From: Candidatus Schekmanbacteria bacterium
GTDB lineage: Bacteria > Schekmanbacteria > GWA2-38-11 > J061
Length of the DNA: 64,000 nt
Reading direction: 5' to 3'
Assembly (NCBI GenBank): GCA_016219965.1
Contig: JACRJM010000010.1
Location: 1-64,000, forward strand
Below the pieces are notes generated by a model. That model ran no database searches. It was not told the DNA's origin and saw only the letters and a program-made list of their open reading frames with translations. This document shows positions 42,136 through 51,100 of this stretch, piece by piece. The translations under genes were made by a program, and so were the position numbers. Within the stretch, counting starts at the first letter, position 1. Each line of letters opens with the position of its first letter.

Positions 42136-43062
42136 TCACCCCACAAATTCCTTTATTACCTTTGCGAGTTCTTCAGGTTTTTCATCCGGCACCATGTGGC
42201 CTGCATTCTTTATAACAATGACTGGAAGGGAGTTTTTAATCTCACTGCGGAGACGCTCGGCATCTGAAAGAGGCATTCCGGGATCGAATTCTCCCCAGAC
42301 AATAAGCGTTGGCGCAGTGATATGCTCGCTTATTCCGGTATATTGCTGCGGCTCTACATCAGTCATCATCTTTGACATCACCTCAACTGCATCAGGGGTT
42401 TTTCCTGCTATAAGATATTCATCTACAAGCTCATCCGTCACAAGCTCCTTGTTATAAAACATCCCCATGTGGAGCTTTTTTACAAATGACTTGTTATAAA
42501 ACTGCATGGCTGAAAGTTTGTTCAATGGGTAGAAAAGATATTTTAAGAACGATGGAGCTCCTCCGCTGTAAAAACCTGCATCATTGAGAACTACCTTTTC
42601 AATTCTCTCCGGCGCCTCGACTGCTGCGTAGCCCACTACAACACCTCCCATTGAATGTCCCACAAGGGTTGCAGAATATATGTTCAGGGCATCCATGAAA
42701 TCTATAACGAAACTACCCTGTGATTTAAGGTCATAGTTGCCGGAAGGGGACTTGTCTGAAAGACCAAACCCGGGAAGGTCAAAGGCATATACTGTGTATT
42801 TATCGGAAAGCAAGGGTATGACATGCCGCCATGAATATATAGAGCATCCAAAACCATGGACAAGTATTATGGTTTTTTCACCTTCTCCCTGCTTTACATA
42901 ACGTATTTCTTTCCCCTTGATATTTACGAACTTGTCTCCCTGTTTCGCAAGGCTCTTTGCAGGGACAGAATCCTGAGGTAAAGATGCAACTATTACAAGA
43001 CCAATATAGAGAACTATGAGAATTCCAATAACCCATGAAATTATTCTTTTGCCTCTTGTCAT
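42136..43062 (-). CDS. Alpha/beta hydrolase, membrane-anchored
   Basis: 308 residues. An N-terminal membrane anchor (about 7-27, IISWVIGILIVLYIGLVIVA) precedes the hydrolase domain. The triad is visible: nucleophile Ser in GHSMGGVV (about 141), Asp in GEFDPGMP, His in NAGHMVPDE. ILVHGFGCSIYSWR forms the oxyanion region. Substrate unknown; such enzymes are esterases or lipases. GAAAGGGG precedes the ATG. It closes the operon that begins with the LsrF-like gene (15 bases after the CPBP gene). Confidence 0.85.
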   Translation of the reverse strand: MTRGKRIISWVIGILIVLYIGLVIVASLPQDSVPAKSLAKQGDKFVNIKGKEIRYVKQGEGEKTIILVHGFGCSIYSWRHVIPLLSDKYTVYAFDLPGFGLSDKSPSGNYDLKSQGSFVIDFMDALNIYSATLVGHSMGGVVVGYAAVEAPERIEKVVLNDAGFYSGGAPSFLKYLFYPLNKLSAMQFYNKSFVKKLHMGMFYNKELVTDELVDEYLIAGKTPDAVEVMSKMMTDVEPQQYTGISEHITAPTLIVWGEFDPGMPLSDAERLRSEIKNSLPVIVIKNAGHMVPDEKPEELAKVIKEFVG

Positions 43063-43077
43063 AAACCCCTTTCACAA

Positions 43078-43692
43078 TTATTTAAAAAGCAGGCCGTATT
43101 TTAAAACACCGAAGAAGTGCATAACCCATGGGACATAAAAGCTGTCAGATTTTTTATAAGAGACTGAAAAAAGTATTCCAAGAAAAGTGAAAAGGAAAAC
43201 AAATCCTACCTTTGTAATTACGGAAAGCTGCCAGACAGGATATTCAGTAAGATAAATTATCCCATGAAAAAGCGATGAGAGAATCATCGAGGTATATTGC
43301 CATTTAAAATAAGGCTGGAGGAATCTGTACAGATAGGTCCTGAAAAAAAACTCCATCGCAAAGGTATGAAAGAGCGCGAGCACAAGCATAACCGGAATTC
43401 TGGGATCAAATCCTCCGCGGTTTCCAAATCCCATGAAAAACCCGACTGCAACAGCAATAACAAACCACCGGGGGTTGAACTGCCAGCCCGCCATGCGAAA
43501 AATGTTTATTCCTGAAAAAGCAGGAAGAACTATTGCAAGGGCAATAAGAAGGCTGTGCTTTCCATAGAGCCAGACTGATGATGGGTCATGGTCGCTTTCT
43601 GCCTTGCCAAGCCCAAGAGAAATATTCAGATAAAAGCAAATGGAAAAAAGTATTATGCAGGCCGTAAGAGCAATCAGGATTTCTTTTTTCAT
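43078..43692 (-). CDS. CPBP-like intramembrane protease family protein (degenerate motifs)
   Basis: 204 residues with about six membrane segments. MEFFFRTYLYRFL resembles CPBP motif 1 (EExxxR), but one of the two Glu is missing. LSSLFHGIIYL resembles motif 2 (FxxxH). It may therefore be an inactive or divergent member. GAGAAGGAG precedes the ATG. It is between the metalloprotease (12 bases) and the hydrolase (15 bases). Confidence 0.6.
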   Translation of the reverse strand: MKKEILIALTACIILFSICFYLNISLGLGKAESDHDPSSVWLYGKHSLLIALAIVLPAFSGINIFRMAGWQFNPRWFVIAVAVGFFMGFGNRGGFDPRIPVMLVLALFHTFAMEFFFRTYLYRFLQPYFKWQYTSMILSSLFHGIIYLTEYPVWQLSVITKVGFVFLFTFLGILFSVSYKKSDSFYVPWVMHFFGVLKYGLLFK

Positions 43693-43704
43693 AAAACTCC
43701 TTCT

Positions 43705-45057
43705 CTATTGTTCAGAGTTTCTGAAGTTTGCCACAGTATTCCTTGTATTGTTTATAGTTCTGGCATTATCTGCTGATTGTTTGCTTTTGCTTCCTTTCCC
43801 GATTGCATAGCCTTTGTATTTAACTTTCGGCGTTGAAAAATACGTTATTGTGGGGCGGTCATAGCTCATTATTGTACCGAAGATTCCTTTCCCCTTTGAA
43901 TTCTTTTTGTCATATCCATATGAATAGCTAAATGCACCTTTGTTTATTATATTTCCTTTCTTGTCTTTTTTAAGGTGACTCCTATCATGGGCACACCCCA
44001 TATTATGTCCAAGCTCATGGGCTAAAGTAGTTTTATGGCAATACCTGCCTGAAGAGCCTTGAGGGATGTCAGAGATGTCCTTAACTTCAACAACAGAAAA
44101 TGCGTACTCTTCAAAAAGAGGCGATACAGGACTCATCTGATAACCGAGACCGCAGTAATCAGTATCTTTATAAACTCTTAACAGAGTGACTAAATCTGCA
44201 TTGTACTCGTCCCTTAATGCCGCAATATTGGTATCTGTCAGGATAAATGGAAGAGCATTGTCTATATTAATATCTTCATCTGCACCAGAATCAGAATATA
44301 GCTCTGAATGAGCAATGCTTATGCTCGTATTGATTCCGCTGTTATGATAAGCTTCGTTAGCAAGATCGACAAAGTGCTGAATCTTTCCATCAGTCTCATC
44401 CCCATATTTATCGCTAAATTCCTGCGTATAAAGTATAAGAACGTCTATGACCGAGCCGTCATCCTGCACCCGGCCAGACGAATGCCTATTGTTTTTTTTC
44501 TTTCCTTTGAGGAGAGGTGAAACTGCACCATCATCAATTGGAGCAAGCCTTGTCTCATCATTTTTAACTATCAGGTAATCGTTTTTATCGTGAGAGCTTT
44601 TGTCTGCGGAAATAGAGTAGGAGTCCCCATCTATATCTATGTGCCCGTACATGACTCCATCGGCAACAGTCATTACAACAGTGCTCAGGTCTTTCTCCTC
44701 AACAGTACCGAACCATGAATAACTGTGCTCTCCCCTGATCTCACTCCGGTTTTTTGCAATAACTATTTTTCTGTAAGGCTTTTCGCTGCCGGCTGTAATC
44801 TTTTCCGGCAAGAGGGCTTCAACCCTTTCATCACCTGACTGCGGGCTTATCAATGATAAATCCACAGATACCCTTAGCCTTTCATCATTACCATCAGAAG
44901 TTTGAAGTTTCCTCTCTGAACCTGTGACATCATCATTTACCGGACAAAACAATAGAGGAAGGTCTTCAGCAAAAACCATGAACGAACGACCCGGGAAACA
45001 GAATGAAGAAAACAGGAGCAGAATAAGGATAATTTTTTTGGAAACTTTTTGTATCAT
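43705..45057 (-). CDS. Secreted zinc metalloprotease, reprolysin-like (M12B type)
   Basis: 450 residues with a signal peptide (about 9-30). A pro-region (about 30-200) includes SWFGTVEEKDLSTVVMTVADG, the fold common to bacterial M12B propeptides. The catalytic domain has VIDVLILYTQEFSDKYGD and the extended zinc site HELGHNMGCAHDRSH (about 347-361, HExxHxxGxxHD). The Met-turn is probably GTIMSYDRP. TYFSTPKVKYKGYAIG is the usual C-terminal element. It would be exported and cleave extracellular proteins. Third gene of the LsrF-like operon. Confidence 0.88.
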   Translation of the reverse strand: MIQKVSKKIILILLLFSSFCFPGRSFMVFAEDLPLLFCPVNDDVTGSERKLQTSDGNDERLRVSVDLSLISPQSGDERVEALLPEKITAGSEKPYRKIVIAKNRSEIRGEHSYSWFGTVEEKDLSTVVMTVADGVMYGHIDIDGDSYSISADKSSHDKNDYLIVKNDETRLAPIDDGAVSPLLKGKKKNNRHSSGRVQDDGSVIDVLILYTQEFSDKYGDETDGKIQHFVDLANEAYHNSGINTSISIAHSELYSDSGADEDINIDNALPFILTDTNIAALRDEYNADLVTLLRVYKDTDYCGLGYQMSPVSPLFEEYAFSVVEVKDISDIPQGSSGRYCHKTTLAHELGHNMGCAHDRSHLKKDKKGNIINKGAFSYSYGYDKKNSKGKGIFGTIMSYDRPTITYFSTPKVKYKGYAIGKGSKSKQSADNARTINNTRNTVANFRNSEQ

Positions 45058-45073
45058 CTCTTAAATGAGCTCA

Positions 45074-46099
45074 TCATCTTTGCGGCTCAATTATGACCTT
45101 AATTGAATCTTTGGCTTCATATACAAGCTTAAAGCCAAGACCTGCCTCGCTAAGGGGGAGCCTGTGGGTGATCATATCCGAGACATCTACCCTCTTTGAA
45201 CGTATAAGTTCTATTGCAGGAATCGTGTCAGCGGGAGGAGATGCATAGGCTGTAGTTATAGTCACGTTGTCACGCCACATATTCCAGAGGTCTATTGGGA
45301 ATTTTTTTCCGGGCTCCGGAAGTGCAAAGAGAAGGATCGTGCCTCCGCGGTCAATGCATTGAAGCGCCTGCTCAATTGCCGAATCTGCCCCTGCACATAA
45401 TATGACCCTGTCTGCAAGCCTTCCGCCGTTCAGGCTTTTTATCTTTCCCGAAACATCATCACTTGCACGTATAACCTCGTCAGCGCCAAACCTTTTAGCA
45501 GCAGAAAGTCTGTATTCACTTATATCAGTGGCAAATATTTTCGCGGCTCCCACTGCACGGGCAAGCTTGATATGAAGAAGACCAGATATTCCGCTTCCTA
45601 TGACAAGGACAGTCTGGGCAGGCCTCACATCTGCAACTTTTTGGCCGCGCATAACACATCCCAATGGTTCGGAAAATGTCCCGTCTTCATAGGACACCTC
45701 GTCAGGAAGCAGAAAAACACCGCGGTCAACATTTATCTTTGGAACGCGCACATACTCTGCAAAACCGCCGGGGTCGAAGTTGGTGCTCCGCAGAGTGTCG
45801 CAAACGGAATACTCGCCGTTAAGACAGTAATAACAGGTGTTGCATGGGACATGGTGGGCAACGGTGACCCTGTCACCTTTTTTGAACTTCTCCACCCCTT
45901 CGCCCGTCTCGACGATATCGCCTGTAATCTCGTGCCCAAGAACAAGAGGGGCTTTCTTTATGCGGTACCATTCCATCACATCGCTTCCGCAGACACCGCT
46001 TGCGATTATCTTTACCAGTATCTCTCCTGCGCCAATCTTCGGCACAGGCATCTCTTCAAGTCTTACGTCCCGGTTGTTATAGTATTTGGCTACGCGCAT
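45074..46099 (-). CDS. Zinc-dependent alcohol/polyol dehydrogenase (MDR family)
   Basis: 341 residues. Catalytic zinc: VCGSD and GHEITGDIV with a later Glu. Structural zinc: CNTCYYCLNGEYSVC (four Cys). Cofactor motif: VIGSGISGLLHIKLA; ATDISEYRL suggests NAD. It is close in form to threonine/sorbitol dehydrogenases. It begins 3 bases after the LsrF-like gene, so the two enzymes most likely act in one pathway. Confidence 0.9.
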   Translation of the reverse strand: MRVAKYYNNRDVRLEEMPVPKIGAGEILVKIIASGVCGSDVMEWYRIKKAPLVLGHEITGDIVETGEGVEKFKKGDRVTVAHHVPCNTCYYCLNGEYSVCDTLRSTNFDPGGFAEYVRVPKINVDRGVFLLPDEVSYEDGTFSEPLGCVMRGQKVADVRPAQTVLVIGSGISGLLHIKLARAVGAAKIFATDISEYRLSAAKRFGADEVIRASDDVSGKIKSLNGGRLADRVILCAGADSAIEQALQCIDRGGTILLFALPEPGKKFPIDLWNMWRDNVTITTAYASPPADTIPAIELIRSKRVDVSDMITHRLPLSEAGLGFKLVYEAKDSIKVIIEPQR

Positions 46100-46102
46100 A
46101 TT

Positions 46103-46894
46103 TTACTTGCTGTTCTTCAGTTCGTTAAAAAGTTCATCCGCCTCTTTTGCCGTCGCCTTTTCATGTATGATGGCGCGAAGAGCTCTTATCATTGGAATAG
46201 GATTAGGGTTCTGCCATATATTGCGCCCGAGGTTAATGCCGATGGCGCCCTTCAGCATCCCGTCATGGACAAACTCAAAAACCTGGCGGTCTGTATCAAC
46301 TTTAGGTCCTCCTGCCATGACAACAGGGACAGGACAACCGTTTACAACTTTATCAAAATCCTCACACCAATATGTCTTTACAACCTTTGCGCCAAGCTCT
46401 GCAGCAATCCTGCATGCCAGGCCAAGATAGCGGTAATCTCTTTTTTCAAGCTCTTTTCCCACAGCCGTGACTGCCATTACAGGAAGACCATACTCCTCAG
46501 CTTCATTTACAAGATTTGCAAGGTTAAGAAGAGTCTGCCGTTCGTAAGAGCTTCCGACAAACACAGAAACACCAAGAGCGGAAACATTAAGACGCAAAGC
46601 CTCCTTCATGGAAGTAGTGACTGCCTCGTTTGCAAGGTCTGCTCCGACCATGCTCGTCCCCCCAGACACCCTCAGTATTATGGGTATGCTCTTGTCTGCC
46701 GGGATGCATGCACGAAGCACCCCTCTTGTGCAAAAAAGGGCATCGCTGTATCTAAGCAGAGGTTTCACGGTCTCCCATGGTTTTTCGAGTTTCGAAGTCG
46801 GCCCCTGAAAATAGCCGTGGTCAATAGGCATGAACATGCAATGTCCGTCGGGCTTGATAAGCTGAGCTAAGCGGTTTTTCATTCCCCAATCCAT
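46103..46894 (-). CDS. LsrF-like class I aldolase / thiolase
   Basis: 263 residues. Strong similarity to LsrF, the thiolase that ends autoinducer-2 catabolism: DWGMKNRLAQL, PIDHGYFQGPTSKLE, LFCTRGVLRACIP, LRVSGGTSMVG and the Schiff-base Lys of GAKVVKTYWCEDF; GCPVPVVMAGGPK is also present. No other lsr genes are here, so the substrate may be another 2-oxo sugar phosphate, as for related DhnA-type aldolases. ATG 46894 has GGGAGG 9 bases upstream. First gene of a five-gene operon. Confidence 0.85.
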   Translation of the reverse strand: MDWGMKNRLAQLIKPDGHCMFMPIDHGYFQGPTSKLEKPWETVKPLLRYSDALFCTRGVLRACIPADKSIPIILRVSGGTSMVGADLANEAVTTSMKEALRLNVSALGVSVFVGSSYERQTLLNLANLVNEAEEYGLPVMAVTAVGKELEKRDYRYLGLACRIAAELGAKVVKTYWCEDFDKVVNGCPVPVVMAGGPKVDTDRQVFEFVHDGMLKGAIGINLGRNIWQNPNPIPMIRALRAIIHEKATAKEADELFNELKNSK

Positions 46895-47042
46895 CTTATG
46901 GAACCTCCCAAATAAAATCGTGAGTTTTTATTTTAAAGAATTTATTGCCAACTAATCAATGAAATGCAATATGACAACTTCACTGTTATTGCAAATAAAA
47001 TTTTTTTGAAATGCACTAATTCTAAATAAGGGGAATAGAGAC

Positions 47043-47417
47043 ATGGGAAGAGGTGAAATGACGATTTACGGAGGCGCCATAATTCTAGCCCTGCTCGCAT
47101 ATACTTATGCGGTCTGGGGTGAGCAGATAACAGGAAAGCTGAAAGGTATTTTCATTGTCTCCTTTCTTACCGGATTCACCCTTGATGTATTGGGAACATC
47201 AGGGATGTTCTTAAACAGCAGAAATGCACCTGCGATACATGGTGTGCTTGGCATTGCAGCGCTTCTTGGAATGGGGATTCATGCTGGCTGGGCTCTGCTC
47301 GTCTGGAAAAAAGGGGATGAGAAATCAGCCCACCGTTTTCACAGATACAGCAGATATGTTTATATCCTCTGGCTTTGCGCTTTCTTTTCCGGCCCTCTGC
47401 TCATGAAGTTTTCTTAA
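47043..47417 (+). CDS. Small membrane protein, HsmA/TIGR03987-like
   Basis: 124 residues with four membrane segments (about 8-24, 34-52, 64-87, 103-121). The pattern LAYTYAVWGEQITGKLK, GFTLDVLGTSGMF and HGVLGIAALLGMGIHAGWAL fits the conserved HsmA/TIGR03987 membrane family as I remember it. Function unknown. AAGGGGAATAG precedes the ATG. Its stop overlaps the end of the convergent GT39 gene by 17 bases. Confidence 0.6.
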   Translation: MGRGEMTIYGGAIILALLAYTYAVWGEQITGKLKGIFIVSFLTGFTLDVLGTSGMFLNSRNAPAIHGVLGIAALLGMGIHAGWALLVWKKGDEKSAHRFHRYSRYVYILWLCAFFSGPLLMKFS

Positions 47418-49032
47418 TAAGCAGAAAAAGCGTGTTTCTGTCAACACGGCCGATCGGCTTTATCCCAATACCGACAGGTAATTTTCTGTAAACATCTTCC
47501 AGTTTATCATCATTCACAATATAGGTTATATTCTTGTCAGATAAGAGATGATGCTTCACCTCTTCCCATTTCATATCTTCAGGGAATGTCCTGTTAAGGT
47601 AAAAGGCAATGCTCCTTTCATGCTCTGAAAGATCAAAAGCCCTGAAATGTTCCATGTCAGAGACGTTTTTCCTTATTATATTTGCAATGCCCCGATAGTT
47701 CTGGTTCTTCTCCCCTCTTTCAAGCTCAAAATTAGAAAAGGCATAAAACATAATAACCGTAGAGACAACTACTGCGACAAAAAGCTTCTGTAATTCATTC
47801 CGCAATGAAAACACTATCACTCCCGCTGCCGCAATGACGGCAGGAATGACTGCAATTATAAAACTGGCATTTGCAGTTCCAGCAGCCCATACCCAACCGG
47901 CCATCGCAAGGACCATGCATAAAAGCACGACTACCGTTAACAGTCTGCCAAATATTCCCGCTCCCCTTGAAGCTGTTTTTTTGAGAAATTCTTTTTCAAG
48001 CAGCAGGGCTGTTAAAATGGCATAAGCAGGAATTACCGGAAGGAGATATACGCTTCTCTTGCTCGCCGAGAAGCTCAAAAGTGCAAGCGGAGCAAAGGCA
48101 AAAATTCTTACAAAAAGAATCTCTCTTCTTTTTTCTAACAGCGAAGTTTTCCGGTTCAGGAAAATATCGAATATCAATAAAGGAAGTAATATTGACCAGG
48201 GAAAGAGGACTTCAAATATCTTAGAGAAATAAAAAAAGAAACCCTGCCTGTGCCCCAATGAAGCCTCGGCAAACCTCCCCCAGTGATTGTCTATAAAAAA
48301 TACCTTGAAATATTTTGTTCCCCCTGCCTGCCAGAGAAGATAAAACCATGGAGAAGTTATGATAAGAAATATAATGACTCCGAGCCAGATTTTAATATCA
48401 ATGATTCCGCTTTTGAGGTTTTTTTCAAAGAGAAAAAAAAGGAAAATCACTACACCCGGTATCACGACACCTATAAATCCCTTGCTCAGGAAAGCGAATC
48501 CCGCCATAGCGTACATCAACGAGATATTGAGTGTTTTCTGTCTGCCGTATATGTAGCCGGCAGCAAAATAATAAACCGTTCCAATGACAAAAAAAGCAAG
48601 GGATATATCAATCATGCAGTTATGAGACATCTTCTGAAATTCATGGGTAGTGCAGCTGATAAGCGCGGCCGCAAGCCCTGTCTTTCTGCCAAACATCATT
48701 GCGGAAAGTGCATACACAAAAAGAATCGTACCCAAACCAAAGAAGGCTGACGGCAATCTTGAAAGAAAGGCATCTGCCCTGCCGGCAGCATTATAGAGAG
48801 CAACTACAGTCCAATAATAAAGAGGGGGCTTTTCAAGAAATGCCTCGCCGTTTAGCTTGGGAACTGCAAAATCACCACTCACCCACATTTCTCTTGCTAT
48901 CTCAGCCTCCCGCGGCTCATCAGGCAAAAGAAGCTCATATCCGCTAAGCCCTGAAAAAAGCGACGGGATTACAACAAGAAGGAGGATGAACAGATATGTA
49001 TACTTCCGGTTATGAGAAAAATCAGAATCCAT
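47401..49032 (-). CDS. GT39-type glycosyltransferase (ArnT/PMT-like), polytopic
   Basis: 543 residues from ATG 49032; a TTG 18 bases upstream is an equal candidate, and neither has a clear Shine-Dalgarno. About 11-12 membrane segments. The first periplasmic loop has LLLPDEPREAEIAREMW, the DE motif of lipid-linked sugar transferases of the GT39/GT83 type, then FLEKPPLYYW. It transfers sugars from polyprenyl phosphate to lipid or protein at the outer face of the inner membrane. The acceptor is unknown. It is a single gene, divergent from the AOR gene. Confidence 0.88.
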   Translation of the reverse strand: MDSDFSHNRKYTYLFILLLVVIPSLFSGLSGYELLLPDEPREAEIAREMWVSGDFAVPKLNGEAFLEKPPLYYWTVVALYNAAGRADAFLSRLPSAFFGLGTILFVYALSAMMFGRKTGLAAALISCTTHEFQKMSHNCMIDISLAFFVIGTVYYFAAGYIYGRQKTLNISLMYAMAGFAFLSKGFIGVVIPGVVIFLFFLFEKNLKSGIIDIKIWLGVIIFLIITSPWFYLLWQAGGTKYFKVFFIDNHWGRFAEASLGHRQGFFFYFSKIFEVLFPWSILLPLLIFDIFLNRKTSLLEKRREILFVRIFAFAPLALLSFSASKRSVYLLPVIPAYAILTALLLEKEFLKKTASRGAGIFGRLLTVVVLLCMVLAMAGWVWAAGTANASFIIAVIPAVIAAAGVIVFSLRNELQKLFVAVVVSTVIMFYAFSNFELERGEKNQNYRGIANIIRKNVSDMEHFRAFDLSEHERSIAFYLNRTFPEDMKWEEVKHHLLSDKNITYIVNDDKLEDVYRKLPVGIGIKPIGRVDRNTLFLLIKKTS

Positions 49033-49112
49033 GCCGCAGACTTTCAGCAAGACTTAAAGTGTTTTTAAAATGCTCATCCATTTAATGTTATTTTGTAATG
49101 TTATTTTTTAAA

Positions 49113-49141
49113 TTGACCTTTGTTAAAGCCATGACTATGAT
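49113..49141 (+). promoter_or_regulatory. Sigma70 promoter of the AOR gene
   Basis: TTGACC (49113-49118), exactly 17 bases, TATGAT (49136-49141): 5 of 6 in both boxes. About 49 bases before the TTG start of the AOR gene. Confidence 0.7.
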
Positions 49142-49189
49142 TTAAATAATTGCTTCATTAAATAACTTTTTAAAGAAAAAGCAAACAGA

Positions 49190-51100
49190 TTGAAAGCTGA
49201 TATTGTAAACATCCTAAGGATAAATCTTTCAGACGGCAAAGTGTCGGGCTCATCGCGTGACTCTTCTTTCAGGAAACAATTCATAGGCGGAAGAGGAATA
49301 AACTCAAAGCTTCTCTTTGATGAGACAGGCCCTGACGTAAAACCTCTCTCAGAAGAAAACAAACTCATATTCGGGACAGGCGCCCTTTCCGGAACCAAGT
49401 CGCCTGCTTCCGCGCGCTTTACCGTAAGCGCAAAATCGCCTCTCACAGGAATCTTAGGCGATGCCAATGCCGGCGGCAACTTCGGCCCTGAGCTTAGAAA
49501 ATCAGGATGTGATCATCTAATAATCGAAGGAAAATCAGACCATCCGGTTTACATATTCATAAATAACGGAAAAGTTGAAATAAGGGATGCTTCAAAACTC
49601 TGGGGGAAGAACACCCGCGAAACAGAAACGCTTATAAGAAAAGAGCTTGGAGATGACAGGGTAAGAATTGCCTGCATCGGACAGGCAGGAGAAAACCTCG
49701 TAAGGTTCGGTTCGGTGATGCATGAGGAAAGGGCAGCCGCAAGAACAGGGATGGGAGCGGTAATGGGCTCAAAGAAATTAAAAGCCGTAGCTGTCCGCGG
49801 GACAAATGAAGTGGAGATAGCTGACGCAAAAAAATTTAATCTTCTTAAACGCGATCTCCACAAAAAAGCTTCAGAGACAAAGCTTGCCAAGACCATAGGC
49901 AAATACGGCGGAACAATGGGAACACCTATAACCGACAGGATTGGTATAATCGCCCTCAAGAATTTCAACCAAACTTCAGGCTTCGAAAATGTCCAGAATT
50001 TCGATCCGGAAAAGATAGTAGAAAAATTCTATACCGGCAATAAATCCTGCTATGCATGCCCCATTCACTGCGGACACAAGTTTGAAATAAAAGAGGGACC
50101 ATACAAAGGGGAGTGGGGAAACAAAATCGAAGAGGGAGTGGTGACTCCCTTCGGACCAACTTGCTATAACTCGGACATCGCTTCCATATTCAAAATCAAC
50201 AACATGGTCAATCAGTACGGCATGGATTCCCTTGAAGCAGGCGGGCTCATCGCTGTCGCCATCGACTTGTTCCAGAATGGCGTAATCACTGAAAAAGACA
50301 CTGACGGGCTCATTCTTGACTGGGGGAAACCGGAAATTCTGATGAAGCTAATAGACAAGATTGCTTTCAGGCAGGATATAGGTGACATACTTGCTGAGGG
50401 CGCTCTCCCTGCGGCAAAAAAAATCGGACATGGCGCGGAAAAATATATCAGCCACAGCAAGGGAATGACTTTTGGAGGCATAGACCTGCGTATAATGAAA
50501 GGTCTTGCCCTTTGTCTTGCCACAGCAACAAGGGGGTGCGACCACCTAAGAGGCGGAGTGCCTACTGAAACAGTAGGAGGATTGGGAAGATACACACCGG
50601 AAATGGCGCTAAAGATGTTCGGGACAACGGAAGTCCTTGACCATAAATCCTATGTCAAGGCGGTCGTGGCAATACGTATGCAGCATATAGCCGCCATTAC
50701 CGATTCACTTGAGATCTGCCGCTTTGCAAGCGAATCAAACGGCGGAGGACTGACTATTGATGACCAGACAGAGCTTTTCAATGTAATCACAGGATTCAAT
50801 CTCTCTCTTGATGAGATACTTGAGGCAGGGGAACGGATATTCAACATTGAAAGGCTTTACATAAATAGAGAAGGGATAAGGCGCACTGACGACAGACTAA
50901 TAGGAAAATGGGTGGATGGCCCTGTGCCCTCAGGCCCGTTTAAAGGAGAGATAATCGACGAGCAAAAATGGGAAGGGATGCTCGATGATTATTATACGAG
51001 AAGAAACTGGGATGTAAAAACAGGTATCCCTACCCGAAGTAAACTAGAATCTCTTGGTCTTACCTCAGAAGCAGAGTGGTTAAACCGGATAGGCAAATAA
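49190..51100 (+). CDS. Aldehyde:ferredoxin oxidoreductase (tungstopterin family)
   Basis: 636 residues from TTG 49190. Oxidises aldehydes to acids (or the reverse) with ferredoxin, using a bis-pterin tungsten site. The 4Fe-4S ligands are in CYACPIHCGHKF (CxxCxxxC, about 286-293) with the distant fourth Cys in TDSLEICRFAS (about 510). N-terminal motifs GGRGINSKLL, SGTKSPASARFTVSAKSPLT and GNFGPELRKSGCD are standard. EEGVVTPFGPTCYNSD and ATATRGCDHLRGG are pterin-site motifs. It overlaps the next gene by 25 bases. Confidence 0.95.
   Translation: MKADIVNILRINLSDGKVSGSSRDSSFRKQFIGGRGINSKLLFDETGPDVKPLSEENKLIFGTGALSGTKSPASARFTVSAKSPLTGILGDANAGGNFGPELRKSGCDHLIIEGKSDHPVYIFINNGKVEIRDASKLWGKNTRETETLIRKELGDDRVRIACIGQAGENLVRFGSVMHEERAAARTGMGAVMGSKKLKAVAVRGTNEVEIADAKKFNLLKRDLHKKASETKLAKTIGKYGGTMGTPITDRIGIIALKNFNQTSGFENVQNFDPEKIVEKFYTGNKSCYACPIHCGHKFEIKEGPYKGEWGNKIEEGVVTPFGPTCYNSDIASIFKINNMVNQYGMDSLEAGGLIAVAIDLFQNGVITEKDTDGLILDWGKPEILMKLIDKIAFRQDIGDILAEGALPAAKKIGHGAEKYISHSKGMTFGGIDLRIMKGLALCLATATRGCDHLRGGVPTETVGGLGRYTPEMALKMFGTTEVLDHKSYVKAVVAIRMQHIAAITDSLEICRFASESNGGGLTIDDQTELFNVITGFNLSLDEILEAGERIFNIERLYINREGIRRTDDRLIGKWVDGPVPSGPFKGEIIDEQKWEGMLDDYYTRRNWDVKTGIPTRSKLESLGLTSEAEWLNRIGK

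Noticed and set aside
45572-46870. Open frame of 432 codons on the plus strand
   Set aside because: Antisense to the zinc dehydrogenase and the LsrF-like gene, both of which have clear catalytic motifs. The plus-strand translation is Cys/His-rich noise.
46103-46894. Autoinducer-2 (lsr) degradation operon
   Set aside because: The LsrF-like match is good, but no lsrA, B, C, D, G, K or R homologue is nearby, so only the family is claimed.
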